Origin: Mycobacterium xenopi
GTDB taxonomy: Bacteria > Actinomycetota > Actinomycetes > Mycobacteriales > Mycobacteriaceae
Reading direction: 5' to 3'
Length of the DNA stretch: 64,000 nucleotides
Assembly: GCF_009936235.1 (NCBI RefSeq)
Contig: NZ_AP022314.1
Coordinates: 2,294,001-2,358,000, forward strand
A program made the translations under genes and the position numbers. Shown here piece by piece: positions 55,397 to 63,583 of the stretch. Below the pieces are notes generated by a model that saw only the letters and a program-made list of their open reading frames with translations, ran no database searches and was not told the DNA's origin. Positions within the stretch are counted from its first letter, which is position 1; each line of letters starts with the position of its first letter.

Positions 55397-55870
55397 ATGT
55401 CGATGAAAAGTCTCGATGCTGTCCCGCCCGCCGCGTCACCGCGTAAGGATTTGGCGGACGCGGTCGCGTTGTTTCATGGCCTGTCGGATCGGACCCGGCT
55501 AGCGATCGTCCGCCACCTCGCCCATGGGGAAGCGCGGGTGGTCGACCTCACCCGCATGCTGGGGTTGCCGCAATCGACGGTGTCTTCACACCTGGCGTGC
55601 CTGCGTGACTGTGGACTTATCGTCGGCCGACCCGAGGGGCGGCAGGTGTTTTACGCGCTGGCCGTGCCCGAACTGCTGGACTTATTCGCCGCCGCGGAAG
55701 CCGTCTTGGCGGTGACAGGCAACGCGGTGGCACTGTGCCCCACCTACGGCACCAAGGCCAACGCCCGCCCTGACGGAGCTGGAACGGGGGTCTCGTTGGA
55801 CGAGCCGATTGAGGTGGGCATCGCCACGCCGACCGATGACGGGCCTGTGACGGCTGGGAGCAGGGCATGA
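55397..55870 (+). CDS. cmtR: CmtR-type ArsR/SmtB metal sensor
   Basis: 157 aa. Winged helix: LFHGLSDRTRLAIVRHLAHGEARVVDLTRMLGLPQSTVSSHL. The recognition helix carries CLRDC (C-x3-C), the Cd/Pb ligand pair of CmtR, and a third cysteine occurs at NAVALCPTYG, where CmtR has its C-terminal ligand. Such repressors leave DNA on binding Cd(II) or Pb(II). It precedes the pacL-ctpG pair by about 170 bp, as CmtR neighbours CtpG in M. tuberculosis. The C-terminal 40 residues are an acidic extension. Confidence 0.82.
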   Translation: MSMKSLDAVPPAASPRKDLADAVALFHGLSDRTRLAIVRHLAHGEARVVDLTRMLGLPQSTVSSHLACLRDCGLIVGRPEGRQVFYALAVPELLDLFAAAEAVLAVTGNAVALCPTYGTKANARPDGAGTGVSLDEPIEVGIATPTDDGPVTAGSRA

Positions 55871-56041
55871 CGAACACGACATTTGTCGGTAGCAGTCATT
55901 CGTTCAGGCACGTGCGGCAGGTGATTGAGGCGTGATGCCAGCCACCGAGAGTTGGCCGGGGTCAGAAGTAGAAGGTGGCGGCGGGGGCTGTGACTGCCCG
56001 CAGCGCTGTGATGGCGCAACGTTTGGAAGGGAGCGGTCGGG

Positions 56042-56518
56042 ATGGTGAAGCACGGACTTTCGGCGAAGGCGGCACCCACGGCGGGTTTTGTGGGGGCTGC
56101 GGCGTTTGAGGCCGTAGGCAGGGCATGGGCGAAGGTTCCCTGGCGGGAGGCGACGGTTTCCGCTAGCGCCTGTGGTTTGCGCGTTGCCCGTGAGGCCCAG
56201 AAAAGCGTCAAGCGGGCTCGACTCGCGGTCGTCGACGTGGTCGCCGAGGCGCGAGAGCGCGTCGGTGAGGAAGTCGAGGAGGAAGTTGCACCGCCGGCGG
56301 TGGCTGAACCTGCGCCCCGCAAGCGTCCCGGCAAAGCGGCCAAGCGGCCACCGCAGGCGGCGGCGGAACTTGAGCCTCGCAAGCGTCCCGGCAAAGCGGG
56401 CAAGCGGCCACCGCAGGCGGCGGCGGAACTTGAGCCTCGCAAGCGTCCCGGCAAAGCGGGCAAGCGGCCACCGCAGGCGGCGGCAAAATCCGGCGACGAC
56501 CACCACCACGGAGGCTGA
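56042..56518 (+). CDS. PacL2-like (DUF1490) protein with repeated basic tail
   Basis: 158 aa, about 60 longer than usual PacL. N-terminal hydrophobic segment, conserved KVPWREATVSASACGLRVAREAQ, and helical region VVDVVAEARERVGEEVEEEV. A 20-aa unit starting RKRPGKA(A/G)KRPPQAAA is repeated almost three times, and the end is GDDHHHGG. The repeats are Lys/Arg/Pro/Ala-rich and the end could bind metal. GGAAGGGAG lies before the ATG. The stop overlaps the ctpG start (TGATG). Confidence 0.87.
   Translation: MVKHGLSAKAAPTAGFVGAAAFEAVGRAWAKVPWREATVSASACGLRVAREAQKSVKRARLAVVDVVAEARERVGEEVEEEVAPPAVAEPAPRKRPGKAAKRPPQAAAELEPRKRPGKAGKRPPQAAAELEPRKRPGKAGKRPPQAAAKSGDDHHHGG
56318..56484 (+). repeat. 60-bp tandem repeat inside pacL2
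   Basis: Two full units (56318-56377, 56378-56437) and a 47-bp partial third unit, each starting CGCAAGCGTCCCGGCAAAGC. They are nearly identical at DNA level, so the expansion is recent. They encode the basic PacL tail in frame. Confidence 0.92.
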
Positions 56519-58890
56519 TGATGCTGACCACTGACGTTCGCCCTGATGCCGGCGCCAAGCTGACCGTCGTATCCGACGCGGCGGGCCGGATGCGGGTGCA
56601 TACCAGTGGGTTTCGGTTCGACGCAGTGCGGGCCGCCGCGATCGAGGACACGGTCGGCAAGGTGACCGGTGTGCGGGCCGTATATGCCTATCCGCGAACG
56701 GCATCGGTGGTGATCTGGTATTCGCCGGGGCGCTGCGACAGTGCTGCCGTGCTGTCGGCGATCGCCGATGCCCAGCACATCCCCGCGGCGTCGGTGCCCG
56801 CGTATGCCCCGCACTCGGCTGACATCCGCGGTGTAGTGCACAGCGTCATCGACTGGACCGCGCGAACGCTATCGGGCCGTCCGGCGGCTGTCGTCGCCGG
56901 GCAGCGACCGCGGGTGGTGAGCGATGCCTGCGGCTGCGACCACGATGACATTGAGTGCGAGCCGGAACGGCTCTGGCAAGTCTCCAAGTTGCGACGAGCC
57001 GCGCTGTCCGGGGTGCTGCTGGGCGCCTCGGTGGTTACCGCATGGGTCACCCCAGTTGGGCCGATCGCGCTGGGACTGAAGGTCTTCGCGTTGGCGGTGG
57101 GGGCCTCGACGTTTGTGCCCTCCAGTCTGCGACGACTGACCGAGGGCCGTATAGGCGTGGGCACCTTGATGACCATCGCCGCGGCGGGCGCTGTCGCACT
57201 GGGTCAGGTCGGCGAGGCCGCCATGTTGGCGTTTTTGTTCTCGATCAGCGAGGGCTTGGAGGAATACGCGGTGGCGCGCACCCGCCGTGGCCTGCGTGCC
57301 CTGCTGTCGCTGGTGCCGGATCAGGCCACCGTATTGCGCGAGGGCATCGAAACCGTGGTCGCCGCCGCCGACCTGCGTGTCGGTGATCAGATGATCGTCA
57401 AACCGGGGGAACGCCTGGCTACCGACGGCATCATTCGTGCCGGGCGCACAACCCTGGACGTCTCAGCGATCACTGGCGAATCGGTGCCGGTCGAGGCCGG
57501 ACCCGGTGACGACGTGTTCGCCGCCTCGATCAACGGCTCGGGAGTGCTGCAGGTGCAGGTCACCGCGACCGCAGAGGACAACTCGCTGGCGCGCATCGTG
57601 CACATCGTGGAAGCCGAACAGGCCCGCAAAGGCGCCAGCCAGCGGCTGGCCGATCGCATCGCGCGACCGCTGGTGCCCGGCATCATGATCGCCGGGGCGT
57701 TGATCGCCGCGACGGGCATTGTCGTCGGTAGCCCGTTGATCTGGGTCGAACGTGCTCTGGTGGTGTTGGTCGCGGCTTCCCCGTGTGCGCTGGCCATCGC
57801 CGTGCCGGTATCTGTGGTGGCCGCCATTGGCGCCGCCTCCAAACTCGGCGTGCTGATCAAGGGCGGCGCCGCGCTGGAAGCGCTGGGCACCATCGGCGGG
57901 ATCGCCCTGGACAAAACTGGAACGTTGACGGCCAACCGGCCTGCTGTCATCGACATCGCCACCACCAACGGCGCCACTCGCGAGGAGGTGCTGGCGGTGG
58001 CCGCCGCGTTGGAGGCCCGCAGTGAGCACCCCCTGGCCGCGGCCGTCCTCGCCGCCGCCCCAGCCCCGACGGCCGCCGGCGACGTGCAAGCCGTCCCGGG
58101 GGCCGGGCTGACCGGCCAACTCGACGGGCATGCTGTGCGGCTGGGGCGCCCGGGCTGGCTCGAGCCCGCCGACCTCGCCGATGATGTGGCGCGCATGCAA
58201 CAAGCCGGGGCCACAGTGGTCCTCGTCGAACGCGACACGCTGCTGCTCGGGGCCATCGCCGTGCGTGACGAACTACGCCCCGAAGCCGGCGAGGTCATCG
58301 CCGCCCTACGCGCCGCCCGCTACGAGGTGGCGATGCTCACCGGCGACAACCACGCCACCGCTGCCGCTCTGGCGGCCCAAGCCGGAATCAAACATGTGCA
58401 TGCCGAACTGCGCCCTGAGGACAAGGCGCAACAGGTCAGACAGCTGCGTGCCCGGCGACCGATCGCGATGGTCGGCGACGGCGTCAACGACGCTCCGGCC
58501 CTGGCCGCCGCGGATGTGGGAATTGCGATGGGGGCGATGGGAACCGACGTCGCCATCGAAACCGCCGATGTCGCGTTGATGGGCCAAGACCTGCGCCACC
58601 TGCCCCAAGCGCTGCAGCACGCGCGCCGCTCGCGGCGGATCATGCGGCAAAACGTCGGACTGTCGCTGGGAATCATCACCGTGCTGATGCCGCTGGCGTT
58701 GTTCGGGTTCCTCGGCCTGACCGCGGTGGTGCTGGTGCACGAGCTCACCGAGGTCATCGTCGTCGTCAACGGTGTGCGCGCCGGACGCACCAAACCACTT
58801 ACAGCTCAGGGCAAGACACCCGAGAGTATTACGACTCACGGTGAGACGAGGATCGTCGCGACAGGTCGGTCGGCGCGGCAACCGACATAG
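56518..58890 (+). CDS. ctpG: CtpG-like Cd/Zn P1B-type ATPase
   Basis: 790 aa. HMA-like N-terminus without CxxC (VYAYPRTASVVIWYSP), then a Cys/Asp loop (DACGCDHDDIECE) that may bind metal, and the ATPase core. The membrane motif is SPC (VAASPCALAIAVPV), not CPC. TGES, DKTGT, SEHPLAAA and GDGVNDAP are present. The SPC motif and close similarity fit CtpG, a cadmium/zinc exporter. It is coupled to pacL2 and downstream of the CmtR-type sensor. Confidence 0.93.
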   Translation: MMLTTDVRPDAGAKLTVVSDAAGRMRVHTSGFRFDAVRAAAIEDTVGKVTGVRAVYAYPRTASVVIWYSPGRCDSAAVLSAIADAQHIPAASVPAYAPHSADIRGVVHSVIDWTARTLSGRPAAVVAGQRPRVVSDACGCDHDDIECEPERLWQVSKLRRAALSGVLLGASVVTAWVTPVGPIALGLKVFALAVGASTFVPSSLRRLTEGRIGVGTLMTIAAAGAVALGQVGEAAMLAFLFSISEGLEEYAVARTRRGLRALLSLVPDQATVLREGIETVVAAADLRVGDQMIVKPGERLATDGIIRAGRTTLDVSAITGESVPVEAGPGDDVFAASINGSGVLQVQVTATAEDNSLARIVHIVEAEQARKGASQRLADRIARPLVPGIMIAGALIAATGIVVGSPLIWVERALVVLVAASPCALAIAVPVSVVAAIGAASKLGVLIKGGAALEALGTIGGIALDKTGTLTANRPAVIDIATTNGATREEVLAVAAALEARSEHPLAAAVLAAAPAPTAAGDVQAVPGAGLTGQLDGHAVRLGRPGWLEPADLADDVARMQQAGATVVLVERDTLLLGAIAVRDELRPEAGEVIAALRAARYEVAMLTGDNHATAAALAAQAGIKHVHAELRPEDKAQQVRQLRARRPIAMVGDGVNDAPALAAADVGIAMGAMGTDVAIETADVALMGQDLRHLPQALQHARRSRRIMRQNVGLSLGIITVLMPLALFGFLGLTAVVLVHELTEVIVVVNGVRAGRTKPLTAQGKTPESITTHGETRIVATGRSARQPT

Positions 58891-58932
58891 TCTTCGCAGG
58901 ATAGCGTGAACGGGTGCCAACCAGCAGAAAAA

Positions 58933-59220
58933 ATGGCGGTGGAGATCCAGGAGTCCTTCGGGAAGTCGGGCACGATGGTACTCGCCGGGGTTGTCGGGGT
59001 GGGCGCCTACGAGCTGCTATGCAAGGTGGTGGGCAAGGCGCCGATTCATCAAGCCCGTGTGGCGGCGACGGAGTTGGGTCTGCGCGGGACTCGGCAGGCC
59101 GAAAGGGCTGCCGAGTCGGCCCGGCTCAAGCTCGCCGACGTGATGGCCGAGGCGCGTGAACGCATCGGTAAGGAGGCGCCGGCGCCTGCGGTCACCGGTG
59201 TCGACGAGCATGAACACTGA
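58933..59220 (+). CDS. Additional PacL (DUF1490) protein
   Basis: 95 aa from the ATG at 58933; a GTG at 58906 is possible. Hydrophobic segment GTMVLAGVVGVGAYELL, conserved KAPIHQARVAATELGLRGTRQAE, helical region, and metal tail VDEHEH. It resembles the PacL1-like protein at 51139-51417 more than the PacL2-like one next door. It follows ctpG on the same strand with no ATPase of its own after it. Confidence 0.82.
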   Translation: MAVEIQESFGKSGTMVLAGVVGVGAYELLCKVVGKAPIHQARVAATELGLRGTRQAERAAESARLKLADVMAEARERIGKEAPAPAVTGVDEHEH

Positions 59221-59643
59221 TCCCCCGCCATGACTGTGGCGGCTGTGAGCAACGCTGCCCTGGAATCTGTTTCGGATACCTCGATATCAGTAGAGAAAGT
59301 TCTCACACCGTAGGTCGGAGGCGGTGTATGAGCGTTTGCGCGCCTGCTGCCACGGCAGCTCGGCGCGGCGAGGAGCGAGGACAGGTCTGGGTTGTCGTGA
59401 GACCCGGGGTGCTGAGGCCTTTGAGGTGTGGGCGCTGACTGGTCGTAGACAGCTGGTGGGGCGGCGGACGGAGGGCGAAGCGTAGCGACCGGCGCGGACG
59501 GCAGCGCCAGCGGACGGGAGCAAAGGGAGCGGAGCGAAGCCCGCAGGTAGCCGCCAGATTCCTGCGGGGCCTGTGCGGTCACGGCTGCGCTGAGCATCAG
59601 CTGTGGGTCTGCGCGGCGGCGATGAGACTCGTAGGCTGGTGGT
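59221..59643. other. Intergenic DNA at left edge of AICE-like element 2
   Basis: 423 bp with no gene. It includes the 95-bp repeat copy 2. A short AT-rich dyad follows the PacL stop (GATATC region near 59282), too weak to call. Confidence 0.4.
59461..59555. repeat. 95-bp dispersed repeat, copy 2
   Basis: Gap-free 88% match to 29881-29975, lying 89 bp before the HD-domain gene at the left edge of the second AICE-like module. Confidence 0.8.
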
Positions 59644-60180
59644 GTGAGCGGGGTTCTGGCGCAGCGTGCGCGGCGGGAGGCCGAGGCCCGGTTGGTGGGG
59701 CAGCCTGGGCGGTTGGCGCATGTGCGGGGTGTGGTGGCGGCAGCGCAGCAGCTTGGTCGGCATTTCGACGCAGAGACTGCCGATTGTTTGGTGGCGGCGG
59801 CGTGGCTGCACGATATCGGCTACGCGCCGTCGGTGCGCCGGACGGGGTTTCATCCGCTCGATGGGGCGGAGTTTGTTCGATCGGCCGGATTTGGGAAGCT
59901 GGTTGCGTCTCTGGTCGCGTTTCATACCGGAGCGCATGTGGAGGCATCCGAGCGCGGTCTACAGGGGTTGTCAGAGTTCGGTGATCCGCCCAGCGACGTT
60001 CTGGATGCGTTGACGTTTTGTGATTTGACGACCGGGCCGGACGGGTCGCCGGTGTCAGCCGATGATCGATTAAGCGACGTATTGACTCGTTACGCGCCCG
60101 AGGATCCGGTGCATCGCGCGGTCGATGCGGGCCGCGAGGAGCTGTTAGCCGCGGTCCAGCGAGTGCGCGACTGGCTCTAA
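59644..60180 (+). CDS. HD-domain metal-dependent phosphohydrolase
   Basis: 178 aa from the GTG at 59644. The HD motif is complete: RLAHVRGV, WLHDIGY (HD), FHPLDGAEF and a later D in FCDLTTG. HD proteins cleave phosphate from nucleotides or related molecules. It is convergent with the Nudix gene, a pairing seen in actinobacterial integrative elements. Confidence 0.85.
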   Translation: MSGVLAQRARREAEARLVGQPGRLAHVRGVVAAAQQLGRHFDAETADCLVAAAWLHDIGYAPSVRRTGFHPLDGAEFVRSAGFGKLVASLVAFHTGAHVEASERGLQGLSEFGDPPSDVLDALTFCDLTTGPDGSPVSADDRLSDVLTRYAPEDPVHRAVDAGREELLAAVQRVRDWL

Positions 60181-60190
60181 CCGCGGTGGC

Positions 60191-60658
60191 TCAGCCGAGA
60201 TAGGGTTTGTCGCGGTGTTGGAGGTAGTGGTCGATGCGCAGTCGCATCGACGGGTGCATATCCAGGGTGGGGATGTCGTCGGGATGGGCCCAGGCGATGT
60301 CGGTGCTTTCGTGGTCTATGGCTAGCTCACCGCCGATTAGGGTTGTGGTGAAGCACAGGGAGAATTGTTGGCGGACTTCACCGTCGGTGAACGCCACGAC
60401 GTGGTGCGGGTTGGTGTAGACGCCGACCAGGGCGGTGACTTCGACGTCGAGACCGGTTTCTTCTTTGACTTCGCGCACGGCGGTGCCTGCGATCGTTTCG
60501 CCGATGTCGTGCCCGCCGCCGGGTAGCGCCCACAGGGTGTTGTCGCGGCGTTTGACCAACAGAATGCGGCCTTGTTCGTCGGTGACGATGGCCGAGGCGG
60601 ACGGGACCACGCTGTTGGGCTGGGGGGCGTCGGGGTCGTTGTAGTAATCGGTCCGCAT
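60191..60658 (-). CDS. Nudix hydrolase (Pif-like, AICE module)
   Basis: 155 aa with a full Nudix box: GGGHDIGETIAGTAVREVKEETGL (G-x5-E-x7-REVxEETG). It hydrolyses nucleoside diphosphate-X compounds. In pSAM2-type elements the Nudix protein Pif blocks redundant transfer, and this gene holds a comparable position between HD and regulator genes. The precise function here is inference. It is downstream of the DUF5919 regulator by 8 nt and in its operon. Confidence 0.85.
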   Translation of the reverse strand: MRTDYYNDPDAPQPNSVVPSASAIVTDEQGRILLVKRRDNTLWALPGGGHDIGETIAGTAVREVKEETGLDVEVTALVGVYTNPHHVVAFTDGEVRQQFSLCFTTTLIGGELAIDHESTDIAWAHPDDIPTLDMHPSMRLRIDHYLQHRDKPYLG

Positions 60659-60665
60659 TCCAGAA

Positions 60666-61481
60666 TCAGCCTTTCCTGATCAGTGGGTTGGCACTGTCCC
60701 AGATATGGGCAAATGCTTGTTCGAGGGTGGCCCACAGTCGGGGTTCGTGGTGGCGGGAGAGCACGAGCACAGGGTTGTTGCGTCCCGGTGAGCCGTAGAT
60801 GTGGAAGTTGACGATCATGGTGTCGTCGACCCGGAAGGTTGACGTGTACAGCGTGGTGTCGTGGGTACGGATGTGCAGCCCCGGTGTGCCGGCGTGCGGA
60901 GCGAGCAGTTCGACGGAGGTGCGGCAGCGTGCGATGACGGCTTCGCCGATGCCTTCTTCCTCACCGCGCAGGATCGTGGCGGCGGTGTCGGGGTCACCAA
61001 TGAGGAATCGCACCTGAACACCACGGGCGGCGGCGGCGAGCAGGGTGTCGAGAAATCCGTCGAGCGTGTCGAACAGGAACGTGGCCGCCAAGACGAGTAT
61101 GTCGATACCTGTGGCGGCGTCGGCGAAATGCTGCTGCCACGCAGTGATCGGTAACTGGGTGCGGCTGGCGTACAGCGTCGCAGTGAACGGCCCACCCGGG
61201 TTTGTCGCCAGCGCGCGTGCGGTGGAGGGTTGGAATTGATTGGGCCACAGGTCGTGCGGGGTACAGCCGAGTACCTCGGCGGCACGGTGGGCGTTATCGT
61301 CGCGGACCTTGTAGGTGGCGTTGGCCAACCAGCGACGGACCGTTTTGACATCCACACCCGCCTCCGTGGCAAACCGCCGATGGGACAGCCCCTTGGTCCG
61401 TAGCCGTTGTGCTAGGCGATCGTTCGGGATTGCTGCGGTGCCAGCATCGCCGTCCTGATTGTCTGTCGTCTCAGCGCACAT
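60666..61481 (-). CDS. XRE-type regulator with DUF5919-like C-terminal domain
   Basis: 271 aa. N-terminal HTH (LSHRRFATEAGVDVKTVRRWLA) at residues 30-60. The C-terminal domain at residues 100-271 (ITAWQQHFADAATGIDILVLAATFLFDTLDGFL ... GVQVRFLIGDPD) resembles DUF5919, a phospholipase-D-like fold without a clear catalytic HKD. It is transcribed away from the FtsK-rep operon and is the likely repressor of this module. Confidence 0.72.
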   Translation of the reverse strand: MCAETTDNQDGDAGTAAIPNDRLAQRLRTKGLSHRRFATEAGVDVKTVRRWLANATYKVRDDNAHRAAEVLGCTPHDLWPNQFQPSTARALATNPGGPFTATLYASRTQLPITAWQQHFADAATGIDILVLAATFLFDTLDGFLDTLLAAAARGVQVRFLIGDPDTAATILRGEEEGIGEAVIARCRTSVELLAPHAGTPGLHIRTHDTTLYTSTFRVDDTMIVNFHIYGSPGRNNPVLVLSRHHEPRLWATLEQAFAHIWDSANPLIRKG

Positions 61482-61717
61482 CTTCCCGTGTCGTCCCTGT
61501 CCGTCCCCAGCCCGTGGTTCCTAGTTTGCCACGCGCCGGTCTCAAACTGGGTCGGTGATGTCCCGCAGATGTCCGGCGTCATGTCCCTCTCGTGTCGGAA
61601 ATGTCTGGGTCGTGTCGGCAATGCCTGCAAACGTCCTCGCAACGTCCGCGGTGTCCATGTGAACTGAGTCCAGCGCCTCACCTGGCGCAGACAGATCACG
61701 AAAGGAACAGCAGGACA

Positions 61718-62062
61718 ATGCGTTTGAGAATCGACACGTCAGGAACCCGGTTCATCGTCACGCGGGCGGCCGAACCACGGCTGAACTTCGATACCGGCAG
61801 CCCCAAAGTCGACACCGCTACCGGCGTACCGCTCTACGCCGCGCAGCTGCTGGCGCTCGATGACAGCGGCGGTGAGGTGCTCAATGTCACCGTCGCTGGG
61901 GATCCGAAAGTAACAGTGACACAGCCAGTGTCGGTGTCGGGACTGGTGGCCATCCCGTGGGCTCAAGGCGATCGCAGCGGTGTGGCGTTCCGCGCCGATG
62001 CCATCGGCCCCACGAACCCCGCCGCTGTGCAGAGTGACCAGGCGTCCCGCGCGCAGAAGTAA
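61718..62062 (+). CDS. Conserved AICE-module protein, paralogue 2
   Basis: 114 aa, no recognised domain. It is paralogous to 31858-32202 (MRLRIDTSG, NFDTGSPKVD, GGEVLNVTVAGDPK, VSGLVAIPW). It precedes the FtsK-type gene by 87 bp. The 236-bp gap to the divergent regulator is the probable control region. Confidence 0.7.
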   Translation: MRLRIDTSGTRFIVTRAAEPRLNFDTGSPKVDTATGVPLYAAQLLALDDSGGEVLNVTVAGDPKVTVTQPVSVSGLVAIPWAQGDRSGVAFRADAIGPTNPAAVQSDQASRAQK

Positions 62063-62149
62063 CGAGATTGCTGGGGCGCGGCGCTCGTGGGTGTCGCGCC
62101 CCCGCACCGGAGCTGCTATCGGCCATTCACTCACGGAGGGACGCCTGTC

Positions 62150-63583
62150 ATGGCATCGAACAACAAGAACGGCAACAACTCTCAATCCAACGATGACGAC
62201 TGGATCACCGACCTCATCCTCGCACTGTTCAAGGCGCTCGGATATCTGCTGTGGTGGGCGGTGCTCTTCCCGGCCGTCAGCATCCCGATCATCGCCAGCG
62301 TGGGGATAGCCATCACCCATGGCCCACGCTCGGGGCTGATCGTCGGTACTGCTCTCGTTGCTGCGTATGGGGTATGGGCGTGGCTGGAGCCGCGATCGTT
62401 TCGCGGATGGGTCACCGAGCCGGTGCGGCGGCGCTGGTTAGCCTGGTTGCGCTACACGCGCACCTGGGAATCGCTGTGCACCCTGCACGGGCTGACCGCC
62501 ACACTTGGCGAACGCACTTTGGTGCCGACCTTGCAGTCGGTGCGCATCGGCAAGACGACCGACGTCCTGGCGCTGCGCGTGGTGACCGGCCAATCCCTGA
62601 CCGATTGGCACAAGCAATCGGAGGCGCTGGCCGCCGCCTGGCGTGCCGACCGGATCACCATCCGCGCGACCGCGCCCGGAGAGCTACGCATCACCTTGAT
62701 GCGAGGCGACGCGCTGGCCGACCCGATTGCTCTGCGCATGCCCACGACGACGACTGCGGTGGATGTGGGGTCGGTCCGGGTCGGCATCACCGAAACCCGC
62801 CGCTGGTGGCACCTACCTCTGCTCGGCAACCACCTGCTGGTGGCTGGCGCGACCGGCGCGGGCAAAGGCTCGGTGTTGTGGTCACTGATCGCCGGCATCG
62901 CCCCCGCAGTGAAAACCGGGCAGGTACGGCTCTGCGTCATCGACCCCAAGGGCGGCATGGAACTGGGCGCTGGAAGACCGATGTTCACGGTGTTCACCCA
63001 CGACGCGACCGACTCGACCTTGCACCTGCTGCGGCAACTGGTGGAGGTGATGCACGCCCGCGCCAATCGGTTACGCGGCAAGACGCGCCTGCACACCCCC
63101 ACCTCATCCGAACCGCTTTTTGTCGTGGTTATTGATGAGATCGCCGCTCTGACCGCCTATGTCACCGATCGCAGGGTGCGCAGCGAAATGGAACAACTGC
63201 TGGGTCTGCTGCTCTCCCAAGGCCGCGCCGTCGGCATTTCGCTGGTGGCTGCGGTACAAGACCCGGCCAAAGACACCCTGTCAGTGCGGCAGCTGTTCAC
63301 CGTGCGGATCGGGCTGCGGTTGACCGAAGCCACTCAAACCGCCATGGTTCTCGGCCAGGGAGCAAGGGATGCCGGTGCGGAGTGCGACCGGATCGCTGAT
63401 GCGACGCCGGGTGTCGGGTACATGATGATCGATGGCACCGCCCGCCCGGTGCGGGTACGGGCATTTCACGTCACCGACCACGACATCACCACCCTGGCAG
63501 CACGATTCCGGGCGCCCCGTGCCGCGACCCGCCCCGACCAGGCTAACGGCGAGCGCACTGACACCGATCGGGGTCAGCGGTGA
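62150..63583 (+). CDS. FtsK/SpoIIIE-type DNA translocase, paralogue 2
   Basis: 477 aa with two N-terminal helices, Walker A GATGAGKGS and Walker B VVVIDEIAAL. It is clearly paralogous to 32299-33747 along its whole length, most strongly from the Walker A onward, yet many substitutions show that the two modules are not a recent duplication. The stop overlaps the rep start (GTGA), as in module 1. Confidence 0.88.
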   Translation: MASNNKNGNNSQSNDDDWITDLILALFKALGYLLWWAVLFPAVSIPIIASVGIAITHGPRSGLIVGTALVAAYGVWAWLEPRSFRGWVTEPVRRRWLAWLRYTRTWESLCTLHGLTATLGERTLVPTLQSVRIGKTTDVLALRVVTGQSLTDWHKQSEALAAAWRADRITIRATAPGELRITLMRGDALADPIALRMPTTTTAVDVGSVRVGITETRRWWHLPLLGNHLLVAGATGAGKGSVLWSLIAGIAPAVKTGQVRLCVIDPKGGMELGAGRPMFTVFTHDATDSTLHLLRQLVEVMHARANRLRGKTRLHTPTSSEPLFVVVIDEIAALTAYVTDRRVRSEMEQLLGLLLSQGRAVGISLVAAVQDPAKDTLSVRQLFTVRIGLRLTEATQTAMVLGQGARDAGAECDRIADATPGVGYMMIDGTARPVRVRAFHVTDHDITTLAARFRAPRAATRPDQANGERTDTDRGQR

